From: Daphnia carinata
Lineage: Eukaryota; Arthropoda; Branchiopoda; Diplostraca; Daphniidae
Assembly: GCF_022539665.2 (NCBI RefSeq)
Contig: NC_081338.1
Location: 2,480,001-2,544,000 of the forward strand
Length of the DNA: 64,000 nucleotides
Direction: 5' to 3'
How positions within the stretch are numbered: position 1 is the first letter of the stretch; every line of letters starts with the position of its first letter. The position numbers and the translations under genes are program-made. Positions 55,310-64,000 of the stretch are shown piece by piece. The notes under the pieces are model-generated. The model saw only the letters and a list, made by a program, of their open reading frames with translations. It searched no databases and was not told the origin of the DNA.

Positions 55310-58300
55310 ATGTATTTTCCGGATTGGAAATTCTGGACAGTTTTCTGCGTTTTGTTTGCTTATAATACTTATGTGCAAGGAAATGCCCATGATCCTTGTC
55401 TTTCCGCTACAACGTGTGTTGCGTGCATCCGAGTACCGAATTGTGTTTGGTGTTCCCATAAGGTACGTATTCATATTATTGTCGATTTTCAAATGCATTT
55501 CATTTGGTAATGCCGGTTTTAGACGACGTCACTCCAAGGCAACAAGAGTCATCAATGCCAACTGAGAGACTTAATGACGTACTGTCCACCTGAGTCGCTG
55601 GTCGATCCCATTCCAGTACAGAACATTCTTGTTGTCAAACAGGATGAACTTATTCAACTTCATCCGCAACGAGTTTCTGTTACCAATCTACGTCAAGGTA
55701 TAGTTAAGTTCACATTTTGCCAACAGATTCAGGTAAAACACACGGCACATTGTGGAAGCAACAGGTCTGGTCCACAACTTTTCGATGCAATTCGAAGTTG
55801 TGAAAAATTACCCAGCTGACTTATACTACTTGATGGATGTATCGCATTCCATGCTTGACGATAAGAATAACCTAATGCGATTGGCACCATCGCTGGTGGA
55901 AACCAGTAAATGAAATTTAACCTTTACGTCGCATTTTTATAACGATTGTCATCATTTTTCATATTCATTTAGTGCGAAATATTACACCAGCGTTCCAATT
56001 TGGATTCGGCTCATTTGTTAACAAAAATGGTAAGAATTTTTTCATTGATCCATCTGGCAATAACTTACCATTAATCCATTTTTCTTATATCCAGTTATCC
56101 CGTTTGTTGAAAAGTGAGAATTGCATTTTTACGCTAATTTCGCCTAATTATTTAACGTATCTAATTTTACATAAAAATTTTGACGTAACTTGAAATTCCT
56201 TTGTCATTGTCTTCCCTCGTCAAGAACTACTGCGAGCTGCGACCCAAGATCACATCCTGAAATCGGTTGTCCTGTAACCTATTCGTTTCGCCATCAATTG
56301 TCGATGAGCGCCGATGTCAACAAATTTACTGTAGGCGCCTATAACTGTAGTTAAATCAGCGCAGCTAAAACGTACATTTTTCTTCTTTTGATTCGCTACA
56401 TGACGGTCGATAGGAAACTGTAAATTCAACAAGTATTGTGTCAACTTTTGACGTACCGGAAGGGGGTTTTGATGCTCTTCTTCAGGCCATGGTATGCAAA
56501 GATCGAATCGGCTGGAGGGAAAAATCTCGACGCTTGATCGTGTTTGCGACTGATGCACACTCTCATCTTGCCGGAAACGGAAGGGTATTACCTCAAGATA
56601 AATTATTATTAGTTTTCCATTACATTACAAAAATGAACGGCGATGCAGTTAGGAGGCATTATCCAGCCCAACGATGGCTTATGCCACCTTGATCCAGACA
56701 ACACGTATATAGAAGCCCTAAACCAGGATTATCCATCTCTTGGTCAAATCAGCCGGTTTGCAAAGGACAACGACATAAATATAATCTTTGCCGTGACAAA
56801 CGATGTTAAATCTAGTTACCAAGAGTTTAGCAAGTTTGTTCCCGGTTCATCTGTTGCTAATCTTGACCCAGATTCAGAAAATATAGTGGAGCTGGTTCGC
56901 GAAACGTACGAGGTATTATAGAAGCTATGCTTAATTAGTAAGGAGAGTCTGTGTCTAAAATATTTTTGCTTTGCGTAAATTTATAGAAAATTTCTTTGTC
57001 AGTTGAAATGATTGACACATCGGGCCCAGAAGTGAGAGTGCGTTACTATACAGCTTGCACCGGAACCTTGGTACAGGAAAATAATAAATGTGAAGGACTC
57101 AAAGTTGGAGATATTGTTAACTTTACAATAAGCATAGAAGTATGATCATCCATTTGTTTGTTTTTTCTTTGATTTTAAATATTGTCAGGATTAACAATTT
57201 TCCTTTTTAGGCAATTGAATGCCCAGCAAACGTTTCTGCCCGTACACCAATCATACAAATCAAGCCAGTTGGCGTGAACGAAGTTCTGACATTGGACCTC
57301 GAAATCGTGTGCGATTGTGCCTGCGAGAAACCTGGTGGCCCCGTAAGTTAAAAAACCATTTCGGTGTTCTTGTTTGATGTCCTAGAAACGAAAGTACTGG
57401 CTTTTAGCCTTTATCTTGCATTACCCTAATAGCCGGCTAAGAACGCTATCATTCGTTATCTATATGTACATTTTACAGGGTTTTGTAGCAAATGCGACCG
57501 AATGTAATTCCTCAGGTGACTTGAAATGTGGCGTATGCGAATGCGACAGCTCGCACAGCGGAAGTCATTGCGAAGTAAATAAATAATTCATAAAATTTCA
57601 CAAGAACGAATAATCAGTGAATAACTATGATTTCACACAGTGTCGAGGGAACGAAAATATTGTTGAGTTGGAGACGAAATGCAAACCTGACAATGCGACA
57701 AAAATTCTTTGCAGCGGCCGGGGTGACTGGTATTTTAAAATTTTTATTACAAGGAACTTAGGGCCCTAGCGAAAAACTGAAAAAACAAACGTGCGTATAA
57801 TCCCATTAAATAATATCAAAAATTATTTATCATTTGCAGCTTTTGCGGTAAGTGCCAATGTCATAAGCGTCCTAACTCGATGGAGGTACGTACCGTTACG
57901 ATACTACGCCGCGTACTTGTACAATTAATCCAAGTGTAACTAATGAACCAGGAAATTAGTGGGACTTACTGCGAGTGCGATGATTTTTCGTGCGATCGTT
58001 TTGACGGAAATCTTTGCGCCGGCCATGGTTCTTGCAATTGCGGTCAATGCTTATGTAAGGCATCACCTGTCTCTTTAATATCATTACGTATGACGTAAAG
58101 GAGTTTCCCTTTTAGGTAACGCTGGATGGCAAGGAAGTGACTGCAACTGTAAGACAACGAACGAAACTTGCATCCCGATTGGTAAGTTGAAAACATAATA
58201 CACTTCCTGTGAGACTATGCTGTATAATTTTCTTGTGGTAAACAGGTGGCGGAGACGTGTGTTCAGGTAATGGTGTTTGCAATTGCGGCAGCTGCCAATG

Positions 58301-59116
58301 TTCAGCTACCTCGAACGGGAGATATTGTGAAAACTGTCCGGTAAACATGGCCTTCTGGCTCTTTACTTTATGATATTAAGAAACATTTTAAATTACATTC
58401 TATTTTTAAATATTTTGGTTTGTATCGCTTCGATAGACGTGTCCTAGCAGGTGTGACGAATTTACACCCTGCGTTCAGTGTAAAGTCTTTCAGACTGGAC
58501 CTTACTCGGCTGACAATGAAGCAGTTTGCAATAGCGAATGCACGTATTCCATCGAAACGCAAGAGACAGTTCAAGGTAAAAATGACAAGACGTTAAAAGG
58601 GGCAGCCGTGTAATAGGGCTATTGGACTGTTTTAGTGGAAGAGACATCCGAAAGAGAATGTTCTTACGAAAACGAGCAAAAATGTACGATAAATTTCGTT
58701 TATGGTTTCGATTCGAATGGTGCTAGACAAGTCCGCGTCCAACAAGAACCTATTTGTCCTCCACCAATTCCTGTACTGGCTGTAGGATTCGGTAACGACG
58801 CGACCACGCAAATGCAACAGCTTTTTACTCTTGTGTCATCTTTTCTGTAATTGTTGAGCAGGATTAGCTGGAGCTCTGATTGCACTTTTGCTGCTTGCAT
58901 TGATATCCTATCGTATCGTCACCTATATTTACGATAAAAGGGAATATGCACGGGTTCTAAAGGAGAGGGAATGTGAACAGTTTGAAGACGAAACGCAAAA
59001 TGTAAAATGGAATGCCGTAAGTCTATTAGTTTGAAAAAACAAACGAACCAACACTATCATTTTTTTTTTGTTTGCAGGGCAATAATCCTCTCTACGTTAA
59101 CCCGTGGGTAACTTAA
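55310..59116 (+). CDS. Integrin beta, copy 2, truncated cytoplasmic tail
   Basis: Tandem paralogue of 48296-52088 with the same 20-exon layout; exons read by eye keep frame and splice sites, giving about 784 aa. First exon 55310-55462, last exon 59078-59116. An in-frame ATG at 55301 is an alternative start. The beta-I MIDAS DVSHS is kept. The penultimate exon (58862-59016) has a nine-codon acidic insertion (around [11 protein letters not shown]) after the membrane-proximal KREYAR region. In the last exon a 2-nt loss relative to copy 1 creates a stop after [10 protein letters not shown], removing the distal NPxY, which binds kindlin in other integrins (family knowledge). One EGF-module residue differs (CNAGW versus CYAGW). 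The block from exon 8 or 9 to 17 is almost identical to copy 1 including introns, but both ends are diverged. Confidence 0.9.
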
Positions 59117-59658
59117 AAATCCCACGTACAAGTTTTAAATCTACTTCTACATAATGTTCCCGTAAAAAAACTTTTTTATCCAAATCAAGGGCTGATATAA
59201 TAATAATTATATATTTTGAAGTTAAGTGAAAACAAGGGAACAATGATAAAATGTTATTAAGATAAAAACTTCTTAGACCCTACTTGGCATACAGTACCTT
59301 AGTATTTCGTAAGGAATAGTTTTTTTATTAATAATTGCCGATGCCTGATTGCCTTTACATTTCGCCAAGCTAGTATATTTGAAAAAAAAATATTTCAAGC
59401 GGCGCTCTTGTTGTGCAGGAAAGAAAAAAAAATAAAACGGAAAAAAGAACCCATTTCACGTGTGTATAATATACAAACAGCTGTCAGTAAACAACTTCAT
59501 TGTATATAATGTGGTGGGGAAAATACCAAAAAAAAGGAGTAAAAGCTTTCAAACCCAAAAAGTTCGGCAGAAAAATTGCAATCAAATCAAAAGATTCCGA
59601 AACAAATATGATAGTTGTTTCGATTTGAAGGATGTATTTCTTTAAAACGGTGATAGGC
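59117..59658. other. Spacer between integrin copy 2 and troponin C
   Basis: 3' ends of two convergent genes. The beginning (CCCACGTACAAG) is the decayed former integrin tail codons, which would read NPTY-like in another frame. The rest aligns in part to 52089-52558. Confidence 0.5.
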
Positions 59659-60609
59659 CTATTCACCAGTCATCATTTCCATGAACTCTAAACATTCAAA
59701 ATGAAATGAGAAGACAATTAACTCCGTGAAATAACGTGCAGGTAAAGTTAAAATCAAATTCTTACCGTCGAAATCGATGGTGCCTGAGCCGTCCTCGTCG
59801 ATTTCAGCGATGATTCCGTCCAAATCGTCAGGCGTTAGCTTGTCATCGAGCTCGTGAAGAATTTCCCGCAGTACGGAAGTGGTGATGTATCCGTTGCCTG
59901 TTAAGAATAATTTGGGAGCAGGGGCATTGAGTGCATGTTCTATGACAAGGACTCTCCTAACCAGTTATTATATTTCTACCTTCTTTGTCGTAAAGACGGA
60001 AAGCTTCTTTTAACTCGTTCTGCATCTCTTCCGCATCTTCTTCGACGAGAAACTGCGCGGCCAAAGTAACGAATTCGGAGAATTCCAATTCTCCGGAGCC
60101 TAACATTGAAAAAAAAATGTACGTTTAAAAACTATAACTCCACCATGAAAGCGCATACAGCCAATAGCTGGAAACTAAATACATACTCATTGCCCCGCAA
60201 TAAGGAGCATAAAGACTTTCGAAATCATAAGCAGTAGAATTGCACGTTCAGATTTTACTTACCGTCGGCATCTACTTCGGCGATGATGGCCCTGAGCTGT
60301 CGATCGTCAACTCGGTGGCCCATCACTGTGAAAATCGTCCTGACCATAGAGGAAGGGATGCTGCCCTTCTTGTTGTGGTCGAAGCTGTCGAACACCTTCC
60401 GCAGCACTTGAGAAAATAACCAAAGATACACAAAAATATTATTCTGTCATATCGAATTAGTTAAAAGTGTTGACTTACTGGCCAGTTGTTCCTTGTCGAG
60501 ATCTTCCTGTTGTACCGGAAACGAGAAAAATACATTAAATCCATTTCAAAGACGTAAAAAAGTTGTTTATCACAATGCACCACAAGTTGAATTGTTTTTA
60601 GCCTACCAT
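59659..60609 (-). CDS. Troponin C, copy 2, intact
   Basis: Calcium sensor of the striated-muscle thin filament. Minus-strand exons 60607-60609 (the ATG alone), 60479-60506, 60263-60406, 59980-60099, 59766-59897 and 59659-59687 join in frame to 151 aa, the family length. The protein begins [20 protein letters not shown] and ends [11 protein letters not shown]-hand II ([12 protein letters not shown]) and EF-hand IV ([12 protein letters not shown]) have all ligands. EF-hand I ([11 protein letters not shown]) and EF-hand III ([12 protein letters not shown], Val at position 12) do not, the usual arthropod pattern of two working sites. The first coding exon carries only the start codon, followed at once by a GTAGGC donor. 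The tandem copy at 52.6-53.1 kb is a pseudogene, so this is the only working one here. Confidence 0.94.
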
Positions 60610-62748
60610 GGTAAGAATTTGTTTGATGGGACACTAAAGTACAAAACGGAGCTAGTCGAAGGAGTCGACGTCGGGGACAACGGATGCTAGACGACTGGTC
60701 AGAGAAGAGGAGGAACCTCTGGAAGGACGGCTAGTTCATCCTGGAAGTCTATTGAGGAGCACATCCATTCATCCAGTGAAGGCATCTAAAATTAGCAACA
60801 GCTCCTCGACGCGCTTATATTGCCGTTTTCACCCCAAGAAAGTGGAGACTGTTTGCCGTTCGTTGGGCTTCCCCGTCGCGGCAAAAGCAGTATGGAACTG
60901 AGTGAAGGAGGCGCGTTAAGAAACTCTTCCCTCCGAATCCTAACGGAGTTGCAAACAACTGTAAAAGCCCGGCGATCCCTCCGCCGAGTACGACCCACTT
61001 CAGCAATTAATTCTCAACAAACAGCCGGCCAACACGTTCCGGTTTTCCCAAAAAAAGTCAACACAGAAGGTGTTAGTGACGCAGATAATTTACTCTCTTT
61101 CCCGCATCACCTGTCAGAATGTCATGATATCAAATTAAATATTCATCGCTCCTTCCAATTTTACACGTGTATCGTCAAGGAATGTCTTTCCGATTGGCTC
61201 CGATCCTAAAAATCATTTTCTTTTGCTAACGAGAGGCGGATCGACTGACTCATTAAGTCTTTGCTTCGATAATGCGATGATTTTATTCGCTAACTGAGAA
61301 AGAGACATTATTCTAGTACGTTTGTATTCTATTGCGCATCAGTCAGCACGACACAATTTTCAAATTCAGGATGTCATCACGAGAGCGCCTTCGTTCAAAC
61401 CATTAAAGTACAGACGCTCTATGGTTTCAACGCAAGATATTTTCTACCGTGGGAGCCGAAGGACGACGAACGAGTTGCAGCTGTTTGCCTTTAACTCTCT
61501 GCCGTTGATTTTTTTTTGTTTTGTTTGTTTTTTAACTTCGGATGGGGCGATAGAGACGAGGGAGGTAGCGTGCAATGCGCAGCGTGAAAACACAATCTAT
61601 ATACAAAAAGGCCGTAAGACAGAGACAGCAACTGGTGCTACCAAAGGGGAATACCGGACGGTCGAACGTTTTTACGGTCAGAAAAACGAAAAAAAAGGAA
61701 GAAAAAAAAAACCAACAGTTTACACAAGTGACGGAAATAGAATCGAGAGTATACTTATATACTAACTGCGTTCCGTTCTAGATTCAAACCCACGTTACAA
61801 CTAGAATGATGATGAAGCGGAGGTAGAAAATGCCTACGCATGTCCGGACTTCCTAAGTTGAGGTGTCGATTAAACGCGCGTTAACTCATCATATTCATAA
61901 GACGATAGTGATCGACGCTAACAAGTAGAGCAGTTTTTTGCCAACATTTTGCTAACGTGTTCAGACTATCAAAATCGCGTCGTTCCGACAGAAACAGAGA
62001 ACCCTCACGTGAAAACTGCGAGTTGAATACGCAGTTTTGTTCGAGCTCTCGCATTATTGAATGTTATCAGGTGTTGGAATGTTTTTTTTCTCTTACCACT
62101 ACATTGTTTTTTCCTAGATTCTTTAGGGAGAGAAAGAAAGGCACATTAAGTGATAAAAATAATAAGCTTTCCTTTTCCTTTAAAGCTATCTTTCTCTAGA
62201 CTTACGCGTAGGACAAAAGTGATTTCTCATTTATGACTGCCATCACTTGACGCAAGAGTTCCGACCCGTTCTACGTTATTTCGTTTGAAATATGAAATCG
62301 GTTTAAATGTTCGCAGAACTTGAGCATTACATTAAAAAAAAGTCAGTTTTTTCTTAAGTGAGCGCCCACGTAAAAGCTACGGCGAAATAGGATTTTCTCG
62401 GAAAAGACGAAGGCGTGACTGGAAAGAGATTTATGGACTTTGAGTCAGGATAAATATGGAATTCGACTGGGACTAGGAAACAAGGGAGCAAACTAGGCCA
62501 TGGGCAAAGATCATAGCCAAGTGTTTTGAGTTCATACGAGCGATCGCATATTTTTTATTGGTTCCGAAATAAAAACAACGGCATGTGCTTCGTCATTGCT
62601 GGAGAAAGAAAATGAAAAGCCCACAATGCTAGCAGTTTCTAATGATGTCACAAGAAAAGATGGTAGTTAGCTGTTTGCAAGTATTGCGTTTTACCGAATT
62701 CTACTCCGAGCATTGCTGTTACATCATCTACTGATCACCATGCAGACG
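60610..62748. other. Intergenic region upstream of troponin C, no firm gene
   Basis: Contains the troponin C promoter and about 2 kb of other sequence. A 129-codon ORF at 60820-61209 (plus; includes LRILTELQTTVKARRSLRR) has amphipathic, gene-like composition, but no recognised family and no clear splice partners. I leave it as a possible exon only. A Lys-rich ORF at 61322-61765 looks like low-complexity chance coding. Confidence 0.35.
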
Positions 62749-63833
62749 TCACGTCGTGGTAAGTTTAGCGGGTGGAAGATGGCCACAATCGCCAAGAGCT
62801 CGTAAAACAACGCGTCCGGAAGGTCGGATGGCAATCCAGGTGATACTCGCGTTATGGAGACTCATACGTAACCAGGCCTCAGGAGGCAACTGTAAAGCTC
62901 TAAATAATAAAAAATCTTTATCATAAAACTGTTTGTTGATGTAAATTGTGAATGCTGACCTGCAAACAAAGTAGCGGATAACGTTGGCGTGGCACACGAG
63001 GATTTCGTAACTGTCTTCTTTTTGGGAAGCATCGGCTCTGTGGAAGTATTTTCTGAAAGCAGCTTCTATTCTCGCGCCATCTCGATAAAACTGCTAATGA
63101 TTAGTGAACCAGTTTAATATACAGAACTGAGATCTGAAAGAAAGTGAGAAGTAGTTTACATGCATCTCTGGCTTCCAGTGACCGACTGGGGGCTCTGGAG
63201 GAAAAGGAGCCCCTTCTTGAAGCAAGTCACAAGTATTTACAGGCACATTAGGTAGGTGACCGGAAATGACTTTGGCTGTCTCTCTAGCCCTGCACATGGA
63301 TGATTGCACTATAGATGTGTATGGCTTAGCCAACTCTTTCAAACGCTTTCCAGTATGATCTGCCTGCTCAATACCTAAATTCCAAAATTCATTAATGATA
63401 TTCAACAAAAGAACAAAAATAGATTTTTTACCCAAAGCAGTAAGGTATCGTTCTTCATCTTTTGCACCCTTTAAATTATACTGGCCATGACGAATCAAGA
63501 TAAGATTTCTCGTTGCTGTTGGTTTTACCTTCTCTACTTTTTCGCTATCAACTGATCCAGACTTGGACGGTTTAACCAAAGTGTGTGGTTCTTGCCTAAA
63601 AGGCAGGTAAAGTAAATAAAATCATGAAACTAGGAAGCATTTTTTTTAAATTCTGACCTGTCCCAGTTGAAATCCCATTTGGACCTTGAATTTTGATTGG
63701 CAAACAAAGCAGGGTCTTCCCTATACTTTTCTTCAAGGGCGACCTCTGCTGCACTTACGGCAAGATAGCTTGCCAATACGCCACCAGCAGCCCCAGCTGC
63801 GATGATGTATTTAATCTTACGCAGCAGTCGCAT
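62749..63833 (-). CDS. PGAM5: PGAM5-like mitochondrial Ser/Thr protein phosphatase
   Basis: Phosphoglycerate-mutase-fold phosphatase anchored in mitochondria, involved in mitophagy and stress signalling (family). Minus-strand exons 63658-63833, 63432-63595, 63160-63374, 62960-63090 and 62749-62899 join in frame to 278 aa, close to insect PGAM5. The N-terminus is a basic start and a single hydrophobic anchor ([20 protein letters not shown], about 9-28). The catalytic RHG motif lies at 94-96 ([10 protein letters not shown]95). [11 protein letters not shown] and [13 protein letters not shown] follow, with the second catalytic His, H219, in [14 protein letters not shown]. The C-terminus has [16 protein letters not shown]. 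The ATG at 63833 is the first in frame. The phosphatase motifs are all intact. Confidence 0.93.
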
Positions 63834-64000
63834 TTTGTTCTATTGATGTTAATATCTCGAGGCAAAAACGAAAGGATACGCGAGCTGCAGTGATTATTAT
63901 ACAAACAATCTAGAGAAAGCTCAGGACAACAATTTAACTTGACACATTGAAGGACCGAATACGATACGATGCCAGATCGAAATTTACGTAGATGCGTATC
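63834..64000. promoter_or_regulatory. Upstream region of PGAM5 (truncated by window end)
   Basis: 167 bp upstream of the PGAM5 ATG. No distinct promoter motif is recognised. Confidence 0.35.

Noticed and set aside
60820-61209. 129-codon plus-strand ORF as a firm gene
   Set aside because: Composition is gene-like, but no recognisable family, no clear promoter or splice partner, and an opposing minus-strand ORF covers part of the same sequence.
61322-61765. 147-codon Lys-rich ORF
   Set aside because: Arises from poly-A and T-rich stretches; no conserved feature.

Overview
This is a gene-dense eukaryotic (arthropod) window. Short GT-AG introns of about 60-80 bp, an arthropod innexin, an opsin, an arthropod-type troponin C and a kinesin-13 with a compact multi-exon layout point to a small crustacean genome, most like Daphnia. 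The species call is inference from gene content and intron style. Exon joins were worked out by hand from splice consensus and reading-frame phase, and most genes close in frame from ATG to stop.

Left part (1-17.6 kb): a partial r-opsin-like receptor on the minus strand running off the left edge; an innexin on the plus strand; a low-complexity, internally duplicated ORF pair of unknown function; and a secreted C-type lectin. The spaces between them hold degraded fragments resembling exons of the kinesin gene at 22-26 kb.

Middle (17.6-42.4 kb): a CCPG1/PBXIP1-like type II membrane protein with a candidate LC3-interacting motif; kinesin-13; a three-Ig FGFR-like receptor with no kinase domain in the window; an OIG-4-like single-Ig secreted protein; Treslin/TICRR; and mitochondrial ATP synthase alpha. 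The last two diverge from a shared 766-bp intergenic region.

Right part (42.4-64 kb): a tandem segmental duplication. Each unit holds a minus-strand block of C/D-box snoRNA-like elements (apparently introns of a spliced host RNA), a beta integrin (plus) and a troponin C (minus). Unit 1 runs from about 44.4 to 53.2 kb and unit 2 from about 54.0 to 60.7 kb. Integrin copy 1 is complete. Copy 2 has a shortened tail without the distal NPxY motif. Troponin C copy 2 is complete and copy 1 is a deleted pseudogene. A hAT-like MITE with an 8-bp target duplication, an inverted-repeat element with a tRNA-like core, and a broken Ty3/gypsy pol fragment lie in or between the units. A PGAM5 phosphatase gene closes the window.

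Most interesting: the unannotated-looking snoRNA cluster and its duplication; the partly homogenised integrin pair; the kinase-less FGFR-like receptor with two possible 3' ends; two adjacent perfect palindromes filling a lectin intron; and kinesin-derived fragments that keep intron sequence.
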